In this document: positions 26,301-38,300 of the stretch, piece after piece
Layout: every line of letters starts with the position of its first letter
Numbering within the stretch: the stretch's first letter is position 1
Source: Acanthopleura granulata
Taxonomy: Eukaryota > Mollusca > Polyplacophora > Chitonida > Chitonidae
Direction of reading: 5' to 3'
Assembly: GCA_016165875.1 (NCBI GenBank)
Contig: JABBOT010000005.1
Location: 17,467,131 to 17,531,130, forward strand
Length of the DNA: 64,000 bases
The notes under the pieces: generated by a model
Database searches by the model: none
What the model was told of the DNA's origin: nothing
Seen by the model: the letters and a program-made list of their open reading frames with translations, nothing else
Position numbers and translations under genes: made by a program

Positions 26301-29300
26301 GCCTCCTGCTTGTGGCAGAGCACAGGATCGGTGTACTCCTCATCACCATCAGGCCTGCTTTTACGGAGCTGGACCTGGAGGGCGAGTTGAGTTTTACGCC
26401 TCTGAGGGCTCGGAGTTCTTCTTTAAGCTTTTCTCGGATATGGAGGCGCACCCCTGCCTTGGCACATCTGCCTTGGCACCCTCAAACATCTCTGGAACCT
26501 CCTTCTGGTAGTCCTTGATGGTTCGGAAAGTTTTGGAGACAGGGTCAAATTCTCCCTCAATGGCTTTCCTCCTCCTACACCTCTTTTTGCATGGTGGAGG
26601 AAGAGGTCGATATTTCCCAGGTTGTAAGGGCTTTAACAGGCAATCTTTGACTGCCTCAGAAATGGGCTCCTCCAGGATGTTTTGGACTACATCATGGAGA
26701 ACTGGATTTTCTGGCATTTCTGCCAGTAGCTGGTCGATGTATTCATCCATAGTCGCCATGGCAGTTATGGATGGATATATTTTGTGAGATTGGGCTGGCT
26801 ACTAGATGCCATGGTTGGGGAGCGCGTTTTCCATCCAGTTGTGGCCTCGCGCACAAGTCGGGTCTGTGATGATCTCGCGTGCGATCACATCATGATTGTG
26901 AATCCTCCTGCAAAGCAGGTATATGATTCTCTGAATGCACTTGCACATGGTGATGGGCATGGTGTCACTGTATCCTTCAAGCGTCATCTCATTCCCGAAG
27001 ATTGTCTCCAAGAGATGGGCGCAGTCAGCGCGCGCGACCTCTAGCCACAGGATGTAGAGATTATCATTGGGCCGCAGGGTGGCTTCAGGATAGAAGAGGT
27101 GGACCGTCTCAGTCGATGCCATCTTTACTTTTGGCTGCGAGCTAGGTTATGCCTCTGTTTGGTCTGTAACAGAGGGTCAGTCGGCCTATGGCAATTATCT
27201 CTGAATGTGAATGCCCATTTGTGTACATAGATAATGGACAAAAAGTTGTGTATGTGAACACCATATGGCTTGAGCTTGGGTTGAGCTTGTGTTGGGGGCC
27301 ATCCAGGGGGGTGGGGAGGGCTCTGGTGAGAGTGTGCTAGATCCCCTATTCTGTATACTACTGGTTTTTATTCAAACCCGGATAGCTATTTACACGGTTG
27401 GTTGGTGTGAGGAATTAGAATTCCAGTGATGTCAAAACTGTGACAGGTTGAAAGAAATTTGGCTGGAAAAACTTGTAGATTCTTTTCTTTTACTACTTTC
27501 CATCCCAGTGAAACTCGCCAAGTTCATATTTGTGTGTATGTCATCTTTGTGAAAGCCTTTTGGACAGTTGCCTACAGCAATTGACATTGTTCCACCTCAT
27601 TATGATGTCCCCGTCATGTTGAAAAGCCAGTGACTTTGTGGGCCCATGGGACTGAGGTTACACAATTGATATGTATTTATGTATGTGCTGGGCAATTGGA
27701 GATGATTGGGTGATAATAGAAGAACTATCAGGGGTTTCTGAGAAAATTTGCAGAGATATTTAGGCAAACAAAGATCATTTAGCTTGTGCGTCTCTGCGGA
27801 TTTGACAAACTCTCATGTAAGTGGACGCTGTCTCGATGTGTCATCGAGAGTTTTCCTTCCACTTCATTTTTGTTTCATGTCACAGTTTGTCTCCTGTAAG
27901 GGACGTCACTGTGTGGTGTGACAGGGGTAATAATAGAGATGTTACATTAACAACCTAATAACTCTAAAAAGAAACGCATACATGAATAAAACATGTCCAC
28001 TGGTGCCCCCGGCAAAGACGTGGGTAGATATAACAGTATTGTTTTTTACGAAACTGTAGTAATACGTTTTACATTGTTTACATTATACACTGTAACGACC
28101 ATAATATGCTTATTTTTAAGTTTGTTTTTTCTCAGAAGTTGTTGGTAAAAGGCTGCCAACAGTACTCATTACGGTGCAGTATAAATTGGGTGAAGTTATT
28201 TAATTACACTTGAAATAAGTGGACATTGTAATAATCACATGTAGTCAGAATGATAAGATTTGGAACTATGCTTTGTAAATTATTCAAACTACACCAGGTG
28301 AAAAAGAAAAAATACTTTGGTTCAGAAAATTGAATTAAAACACCATGTGGAGTAAAATTTATATGGTATTGCACAACTTTCAGAGAATTTAAATCTCACA
28401 TTTCGGTAATGCAAATGATAAACTCAAAAGGAATAAAAATATTGATTTGCTAAAGAATATTTACCTTATAACCAAGCATATGGAAAATTTACTTTATACC
28501 TGTGATGATACATTTTGAAGAAATCCAGATATACCAATATACAAGTAGGGAAACTAGTATATTTGCCCTGAAAAGTAGTTCCAAAAAGCTGGTTTAAATG
28601 CAATGTATAGTTAGAATGTAAATAGTCAGAACGCTTGCAATAATAAACAAACAATTAAAATCATTCCGTGTCAAAACCTTCAGTTAATATACGATTGCAT
28701 GACTTGAACATAAATGTCAAATTATATACATGTGTATATACATGTATATACGCTGCGTGTGTAGCTTAGTGTACTTGTGATGTTTGTGCATATATGCAAA
28801 TTGTATTTTGTAGACAAACATACATGTTTACATATATGTCTTTGAAACCTGTATAAAATCTACATCAATAGTGAATCAGTTGATACCGAGTGTGCATGTT
28901 TCATGCTAGTCAGACTGGTCTGAAGTTCCTATAACTCTGGTTGGATGTACATGTACCACGTAATGCTGAGGCAAGTTATTGTAGTATTTACATCCGAGCT
29001 CTAATGGATGATTGCCTGTCCTGCCAACACGACCAGACTCCTGTCCGCACTGTCTATATTAGATATGACAGTATAATGTGAATACCAATTATCGGCTGTC
29101 CCATATCAATTTGTCTACAGACACCCAGTAGTCCAGGCCAGCCTTCCCACAGGTGTGATTGCTACGATAGAGACAACTTAACGTGCTTGCTGCCTCACAC
29201 CCGCAGTGTTTATGTGACCGCTGTCCCCCACGGGACGCTAACTGATGACCGGTCATCCCCACCTACCCCAGCACGTCCAGGTTTAATCAGGCCCCTACAT

Positions 29301-32300
29301 GCTTCAACATTAGATACTGATATTGTCACGATGTCAGAATTCGTAATCAACCGACATGTGTACATTTATTCTACACACTATTTCCCAGCTCCCATTTCAT
29401 CTTTGATAGTTATACTTGTCAGTTCTTTATATGTCAGGTTTGGCCTGATTGGAATTTATGGAGATTCTTGGAAACTACTGCCATTAAATTTTGACATTGA
29501 TATACGCAGTTAATGGTACATATTTTTTGTGAAGCTCATTCTACAAAGAGACAGGGAAGTAAACTGTGATTAAAAGGAGTTCCACTTCAGTAACCAGTAC
29601 ACATTCAGTAATTCGTATATTTCACCTGCTCTGGCTGCTTGATGGGCCAGCCTTGGTGACTGTGTAGCAGATCAGAACTGGTACAGGCAGGAGAGTCATG
29701 TGGTGTTCTGGGTGGAGAGTGATGTCTTGTACTGGGTGGAAAGTCATGCCTGGTTATGGGTGGAGAGATATGTCTTGTACTGGGTGGAGAGTCATGTGGT
29801 GTTCTGGGTGGAGAGATATGTCTTGTACTGGGTGGAGAGTCATGCCTAGTTATGGGTGGAGAGATATGTCTTGTACTGGAGAGTCGTGTGGTTCTGGGTA
29901 GAGAGTAATGCCTTATACTTGGTGAAGAGTCATGCCTGGTTATGGGCGGAGAGTCATGTGTGGTTCTGGGTAGAGAGTCATGTCTTGTACTGGGTGGAGA
30001 GTCATGTATGGTTCTGGGTAGAGAGTCAGGTCTTGTACTGGGTGGAGAGTCATATGTGGTTCTGGGTAGAGAGTCAGGTCTTGTTCTGGATGGAGAGTCG
30101 TGTGGTTCTGGGTAGAGAGTCAGATCTTGTACTGGGTGGAGAGTCGTGTGTCGTATTGACTGGAGAATTATGTTTGGTACTGAATGGATTGACATGTTTG
30201 TTACTGGATGGAGAGTCAGGTCTTGTACTGAGTGGGGAGTCATGTGGTACTGCATTGAGTGTCATGTCTAGTACTGGATGGGGAGTCATCTGTGGTACTA
30301 GGTGGAGAGCAATGTTTGATACTGGATGGAGAATTATGTGTGGTACTGGCAGAGAGTCATGTTTGGAACTCAGTTGCTAGACATGCCTTGTATTGGATGG
30401 AGAGTCATTTCTGGTACAGGATGGAGAGTTATGTGTGGTACTGGATGGAAAGTCATGTTTGGTACTGGATGGAGAGCCATGTCTGGTACTGGGTTGGTAG
30501 ATATGTCCGGTATTGGGGGGAGAGTCATTCCTGGTACTGGGCAGAGATCCATGTTTGGTACTGGATGGAGAGTTATGCGTGGTACTGGGCGGAAAGTCGT
30601 GTTTGGTACTGGATGGAGAACCACATCTGGTACTAGGTTGGTAGACATGTCTGGTATTGGGTGGAGAGTTACCTCTCGTAATTATTGGGGAGTCATGTTT
30701 GGTATTGGGTGGAGAGCCATTTCAGGTACTTGGTGGGAAGTCATGCCTGGTATTGGGTGGAGAGCCTGTCTGATACCGGGTGGAGAGTCATGTCTGACGC
30801 TGGGTGGGGAGTCATGGCTGGTACTGGGTGGGAAGTTATGCATGGGAGTAGATAAGAGAGTCATGAGTATTACTGTGTGGAGATTATTCTGGTATAATGT
30901 GGAGAGCCATGTTTAGTTGTGGGTGGTGAGTCATGTCTGGTAAAGTATGGATAGCTGTGACAAGCACTGGGTGGAAAGCTATGTCTGGTACTGGGTGGAC
31001 AGTCCTGTCTGGTACTAGGCAGAGAGTCATGTCTGGTTCTGGGTGGGGTTATCTTGTGTGATACTGGGTGGAGAGCCATATCTGGTACTTGGAAGAGTTA
31101 TATCTAGTGATGTTCTGCACTGGATAGTAACTTTTCAACACCTTGAAAAGCCTGGTAATTCAAGATTTCAACTCAACAACCAGTTGGGCACACACAAAGT
31201 GGTGTAATCTGTTAACACAGAATTACAGATCCAAGCTCAGTAACTTTGTGTGCATTGAAATTCTCAGCCTTGAAAGAGTTGTAAGGATGTATATGGTGCA
31301 TTCCAAATTGTCTTGATAAAAAGATAAAGGTTAGAATGTTTTGGTATATTACTTGCTTTTGATCTTTTGTTTACAAAACAAATTACGTTGGGCATGAAAT
31401 CATTTTATTGCAATTATTCTTTTGTACAATTTTGATTTCAGTATGCATATAACGAAGTTGTAACTATAAACAGAATTTGTTCTCACCATGTGGCTAATTT
31501 ACTTGGATTGCATGAAAGTGGAATAATCAAGTGAAGTGCTATTTATAGGACGTGTTATGTATCTCAGTCGCCAGTTATTTCTAGCTCCTGTCTGAATGGT
31601 ATTGTCATCTGATCAAAGAGGCTTGGATAATCACACTCTTCAATGCCTCATCCAAACTGCACAACTAACTGTGTACTGTAAAAAGGACAATATAACCCGG
31701 GACAAAAATTGCCATTTTGCAGTTGTTTCCTTTGATAAGTTACAACCGCCTTCTTGCGAGACTTCTTATTAAAATTATCAGCCTTATAGATGATCTTTGC
31801 TGAACTCAATTTGCTTGCCGGCTGGGACCAGCTTTTGGTGAGTTCCACTGAAGTCCCTCGTTTTGGTTTCCAGTCATCACCAAGTCAGTCTATTGGATTG
31901 TCACTTTTTTTCGCCCCCTCTGCACAGAGGCTAATACTCTTGCTACAAGTTATTGACATCAGGACCGAAAGCCTATCGGGACGACTGCAGTAAATTTGTG
32001 CCGAGGCTGCTGTATAATAATAAGGCTTGGTATGATGTACCACAGCGGCGTGTCCCTTCCCGCGATCACGTCCCCCCATGAGACCAGGCTGTCATGTCAT
32101 CTGCGCAGCGATCAGCATGTCCCGCTTTTCCCCAGCGGAGCTCGCCAGTGTGACTTCAATCAATGATACATGAAACTGGTTGGAATTGAGGACTGGCATG
32201 GTTGATAGATTGCGAACCAGATAGATAGTTTTCCCCTGTCCTCGGCATATCGAGGTATCCCATGCGGACCCCTGTAAATCCCCACTCTGTCAGCTGGGCT

Positions 32301-35300
32301 GGTGCGCCCTGCTACAGCCTATTGACAGACTTACACCTCTGCAAACACACTCTATTTTCTACTCTGTCCATAACTCTGACCGTCAGTGACAAGCTCGTCC
32401 TATCCCGTGACCAAGGTGTTAAGTCATTACGCGGTAATAAGGCTGTATAAACTGTAATTTGGCCTGCTCCGCATTGCTGTCATACAAGTTTATATTCCGC
32501 TGCATATAGTCTGTGTGACTGGGGAACCAGTATTGCTGGTCTGGGGTATTTCCCCTGCCACCAAACCTCCACTGCCAGGAAAACCTGGTGTTATCTCCTA
32601 TATTGATCCTGATGTATTGGGTGTCACTCCGATGTGCCAACCCAAAGCTATGACACAAGCTACCAAATATATATAGACGCAAAGGCAGGGAGGCACTGTT
32701 GTTTTTTTCATTGGCCTTTTCCACTAATTTCCAGGCACTGCATTGCCATGATCATTACAGGAAATGTCTAGAAATCTGTTTAAATTACATGCTGATCAAG
32801 GACACAAATTGTCATCACTACTGGTTATATTGGAAATTGAAAAGAAAAAAAAAATAGAAAATGAAGAATTTAAGTGTTCTCCCCAAAATTTCCATTTACC
32901 TTAGCAATGGGCTTTTGAGGAATTGTTTTGATGTCTCTAAACCTATACCCAGTAGTTATACAGAGCATAATGCAATATTCTGTTTGATGATAACACAAGA
33001 TTTGATTAGGTCACAATATAGCACTTAATTAGGCCACGACATAGCACTTGATTAGGCCTCAGTGACCCACAACACAGCCCTCAGTCAGGTTATAGCACAT
33101 TGTGTGCTGTCATGAGGTGATACACAGTAATACACAACGCCCTGTAGGCACATCACTTCCTCAGATATCACAGCACTCTGCTAAGATAGTACTGACTTCC
33201 TTACACAGAACTCTATAAGGCGATTATCTCTGTGTTGGGCAGTAGCAAAGCACTTTCTTATTTGATAACTCATAGGACAGAGGCAACAACACAGAACACT
33301 ATAAGGCAGTGATATAGTGCTTGATTAGGCCTTAATAGAGAAAATGATTAGGCCAGAAAACACTGTTCTGTGCAATAGCACAGGACTTCTGTTGAGCACG
33401 GCACACCTCTTCGTTAGGCCACAACACACCACTTTATTCGGTGATAATACGCAGCTTGGTTGGGATACAATACAGCACTCTGTTACCTGTGTAACTACAG
33501 TTTAATTTGTTGGGGTTCTCTCAGACATGGTCTGATTAGCCAAAATGAAAATGATGAAATTTGAGGACTGTGTTCTTCCACATGTGTTCTGTAGTCTTGT
33601 CATGGTATAATTGTGCACATTCCTCTCAATTGTTGATTGCAGCAACTGTTCGAGCGTGATGACACCATAGTGCAGCTACAGCACAAGCTGGACATGGCTC
33701 AGATTGATGGGAGACTACAGAAGGACCAGCAAGAAAGCTTCATTCATTTAGACAGGGTAAACAGCTGGGATAACTTTCACTTCCAGTTTCACCTTGTTTT
33801 AGAACAACCATCTTGAGATACAGTTCATTATCACAGATATGTACGTGTAATTATTGAAATTTTAATGTAAACCATACTACATCTATATACTGTGCCAGAA
33901 AACTGTGTTGAAACTTTTAGAACTTAAATAAGTTATTTATTAGCTTAAGTCTTAATGCACTTTTAACAATAGATCCTGCATCATTTGCACAAAGGACTTC
34001 TTTACATGTATGTTCACTTTTATCAACATCACCACATCCACAGACACCACATCTCTGTCTGCTATCGCCTAATTAATGTGCAGTTTTTACCTATATTCTT
34101 TGTGTTCGTAGTATCAGTTTTCTATACACACAGGAAAACCTTGAAAGTGCTAAATTACAAATAGAAAGTTTGATGACTGAAAACCGCCAGCTGAAAGACA
34201 GCTTAAAGGAAAAGAACAGGTACGTTCAGCTATTCCATTTGATTTTTTTGTGCCGTAGAGTTCTTGATTCAAGCACGTGTGTGCACTTCTGTATATGCTT
34301 TTATGCCTGCTACCATCAGATTCAGTTAATGTTTACAAGGTTTTGGTTACAGTAAGCAGTTGATCTTTATTCGTAATACACACACATTGTGCATTTTTTC
34401 TTATATTTATTGCAGTATTATTGAAAGGTTGGAGAACAAGTTAGAACAGCTGTTCAAACTTGATCTTGATCACCCAGATGAGAGAAGTCATTCCACACCC
34501 ATTGGCAGGGAGTACAGAAGTGTGGCCTTGAGCCATTTGAGGCCAGGGTCAAGGTCTGCTTCCCCTGTTAATGTGGGGTCATTGAGGTCACCAGAGAGAC
34601 GATGCACCAGTCCTACAGCCAGGTTGTCAGGCAGTCAAGACCTTCAGAAAATGCTGAACATCGCTGAGGGCAAGGCAACTGAATTAAAAGCTCTGCTGAA
34701 GCTAAAGGTAATTATTATGAACTGTAAAAACATGCTCATCCCAAATGTGTACATTAGTGCACTAAATTCATTGGAGAAGCAATTGATTATGTTGTGATGA
34801 ATGTATCTGACCTTTGACCTACTGTACCAAGTATTTCTCAGGCCTTGAGCTCATATTTGGCTCTTTGTGAAGGAAGTATCTCCAACAATACATGCTAACC
34901 ATAATACATTCCTTTTGTATAGCATTTCTCTATCATAAGCTGTCGTTTTTCTTGATTTCATATCTGCTGTGTAATGTTGGAGCAACTATTCCCCCCCCCC
35001 CTCCACCTCCCCATTGTTGTGCTCAAATTCAGTTTCTTCCGAAGGGCAGAGGTTTCCTCTGGAGATACATACACTTGTCAGAACCTGGTTTTCTCCACAC
35101 ATACTTTACACTTGTCAGAACCTTGTTTTCTCCACACATACTTTACACTTGTCAGAGGTAGGTTTCCTCCACACATAAAATACACTTGTCAGAACTTGGT
35201 TTCTTCACACATACTGTACACTTGTCAGAACTTGGTTTTATCCATGCATACTATACACTTGTCAGAGGTAGGTTTCCTCCACACATACTATACACTTGTC

Positions 35301-38300
35301 AAAACTTGGTTTCTTCACACATACTGTACACTTGTCAAAACTTGGTTTCTTCACACATACTGTACACTTGTCAAAACTTGGTTTTCTCCACACATACTTT
35401 ACACTTGTCAGAGCTAGGTTTCCTCCACACATACAATACACTTGTCAGAACTTGGTTTCTTCACACATACTGTACACTTGTCAAAACTTGGTTTTCTCCA
35501 CACATACTTTACACTTGTCAGAACTTGGTTTTCTCCACACATACAGTACACTTGTCAGAACTTGGTTTTCTCCACACATACAGTACACTTGTCAGAACTT
35601 GGTTTTCTCCACACATACCTCACACTTGTCACAACTTGGTTTTCTCCGCACATACCTCACACTTGTCACAACTTGGTTTTCTCCACACATACTGTACACT
35701 TGTCACAACTTGGTTTCTCCGTAGATACACTTGATTGAACTTAGTTTTCTCCACACACTCACACACATTTTCTATTGCTTTGTTTCCTAAACACATGTAC
35801 TTGTCAGGGCTTGGTTTCCTCCACCCGTACACTTGTTTGAATTTGGTTTTCCCCACCCGCACACTAGCTAGAGCTTGATTTCCTCCACCCATACACTTGT
35901 TTGAATTTGGCTTTCCCCACCCGCACACTAGCTAGAGCTTGATTTCCTCCACCCATACACTTGTTTGAATTTGGTTTTCCCCACCCACACACTAGCTAGA
36001 GCTTGATTTCCTCCACCCATACACTTGCTATAGCTTAATTTCTTCCACCTCCATAGTATTAAGACAAACAAACAAGGATACATGTTAATGGGAGAAAATC
36101 TTCAATACAGAGCTACTTTGAAAGCAAACCCTTTCATATTATAACATAGGTATTTTGAAATTTTATGTCATAATAGAGTGAAGAGGTGAAGGAACTGAGA
36201 CATGCCCATGACAAGCGCTTGGAAAGGTTCAAGTCCCTGCAGACCAGCTACAGGCTGGCCAAGGAACAGCTCAAGACCTTTGAGGACGATCAGGGGTAAG
36301 ACTTTAGCAGAGAAACGTTTGGAGAGGGGGTTTATAGCCAGGTAGTATAGAATAGAATGAGAGAATGAGTAAATTTACGCCTGATAAAGCTAGATGCCAT
36401 CTCATCTGGATAGGAATACACCAGGTAACCAGCTGAAATAATCTTGCAGGTGGTCATGGCTCTCAGCCCTGACCTAGGTATGTAGAGGACGATACATCTA
36501 CTTAAATGCCAGTAGACTTCCATCTTGAATTTCATAATTTGTTTAGAGATGATATCTCTGATAGTTATAACAAGAGTTTCTGTATCTCTCTCCCATATGA
36601 CATTCTTGTAGACTTCTGAACATCATACACCTGTGTCTTTGTATCTCTCATTGTTTGAATACTCTGTATATATCAGCATGAAGAAAAAGAAGAAACTGAA
36701 GAAATCTCACCCCAGAGAGTTACAGAAGGAGGACAGCGATGCTGTGTGGAATGATCTGGCCTTTTACAAGAAAGAAGCCAAGACCTTACAAACCAAGAAG
36801 TAAGGTCTTTTGTTAATGCATTTATTTGTATGTATTTGACCATTGTTTTACATTATGCTGAAGGTTGTTTCACTTTTACGATGACTATCAGGTTTAAAGG
36901 TGGAGCAAAACAACATAAGGGACAAACAGATGTTGACTGAAAATTGATCCTGCTGGCGAAAGGCTTTCCTTACATACAGTTGTGTCAGTTTTTTTGGAAC
37001 GTCATGTTTTTGTTCTTTAAACAGACTGCATCGGTGGCCTATTGGGTAGAGCATCCACCTTGAGGTCAAGAGATCTTGGATGAATCTTGAGTTGGGTCAT
37101 GCCTAAGATTTTAAAAGTGATACTAGTTGCTGTCTCACTTGTCACTCAGCACTGAGAGCTTAGAGCAAGGAAACAGGACTAGGCGACCTGGTGTCAATAT
37201 AATGTGACGACAGTGAGATGTCATGTCTGGTGTCTTTGGGATGATGTTCAGTGGTGGAAACACTTTGGTCACATGGGCTCGCCCTGCCACGAGACACATT
37301 ATATATATACGTACTAAGGACTCCTGACATCATCTGATAAATTTGAAGTACGATGTGAAAGCCAAGCAGACATACATACATACATATATACATGCACACA
37401 TACATTCTTTCAGCACTATTTTTGCATGTAGGTGATATGGGATCTTTATGAAAAATGATATGGACACAGTTTTAGTAGTAACCACATAAACCCTTATTGT
37501 CGTGGTTTTCTGTTCAGCACGAACCTAGAGGAGGAGAATGACATGCTTAAAGTGCAGAACAGTCAGGATGCAGCCACCATCCATGAGCTACACATGGCCC
37601 TGGAGCAGGAGAAAGAGGGTAAGTCAAGGGAAACAACTCTGTTGGAGGGTGTTGGTTGAGTCATTTCTTTTTTGTAGTGCAATTATATAACCTACTCTAT
37701 CTCTGTGGTTGGGACCCGCCTTGTACGGTAGGGGCCTTATCTGTCAGTCCGTCAGAAATCAATTTTCAGGTTTTTTGTTGTTTGAAAATGGCTCTCATTG
37801 TATTGAATTGAAACTTAGTACAAGTACTTAGCTTCAACCAGATGTCTCTTAGATGAAGTTTAAATTTCAGATGGTTTCATCCGTTTGTCACTGAATTTTG
37901 GACATTTTTATCCTTTGCTGGACTTGAAACTTCACTTCATCGTGAGAAGTTAAATATAAAGTTGGAATTTTAGAGCATTTCGTTGGTGTTCTGAAGTGGT
38001 CTGTTAGTGTTCTGCAAGGAAGACTCCATTATACCACTGTATTAGAATGTAGGATTTATCCATTCATTGCAAGTTTTGTGTTGGACAGAGCTAGAGTACC
38101 AACTTCAGCAGAGGGATATGGAAAAATCAGAGAAGTATACATCTGATGTCAGTGGCCTGCAGAGAGAGGTAGGTGTAATTGTAAGAAGTACATGTAATTA
38201 CATGCTGTTATCAAGTTATTCATCATGACAGCACAGTTTCATCCCTGTTTTTGCCCTTCGTGGGCAAATCTGGAAGTTTGTGGTGTGTTTTTTGCTATAC

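Larger units (their letters stand above)
17448..27362. mobile_element. Polinton/Maverick DNA transposon, degenerate, 9.9 kb
   Basis: Polintons are large self-synthesising, virus-like DNA transposons with protein-primed polymerase B, retroviral-type integrase, FtsK/A32-type packaging ATPase and capsid genes. This copy has terminal inverted repeats starting AGTAGTATACAG (AGT ends are typical), and remnants of all four hallmark genes in the gene order and orientations given separately. Intact Polintons are usually 15-20 kb; this one is about 9.9 kb with visible internal deletions in the capsid and integrase genes. No cysteine protease was recognised. A clean 6-bp target duplication is not visible: AGGTGG lies on the left and GGTTTT on the right. 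It sits in intron 7 of CNTLN, outside coding sequence. Confidence 0.93.

Noticed and set aside
29605..31079. Long ORFs (216, 196, 174 codons) on both strands
   Set aside because: They come from a 24-bp tandem repeat, which keeps any frame open; no start context, splice sites or family resemblance.
34974..35738. Overlapping ORFs in all three + frames with repeated STHTLHLSE-like peptides
   Set aside because: Products of the 36/37-bp minisatellite.
35065..35740. CRISPR-like regular repeats
   Set aside because: Units are contiguous without unique spacers, in an animal intron.
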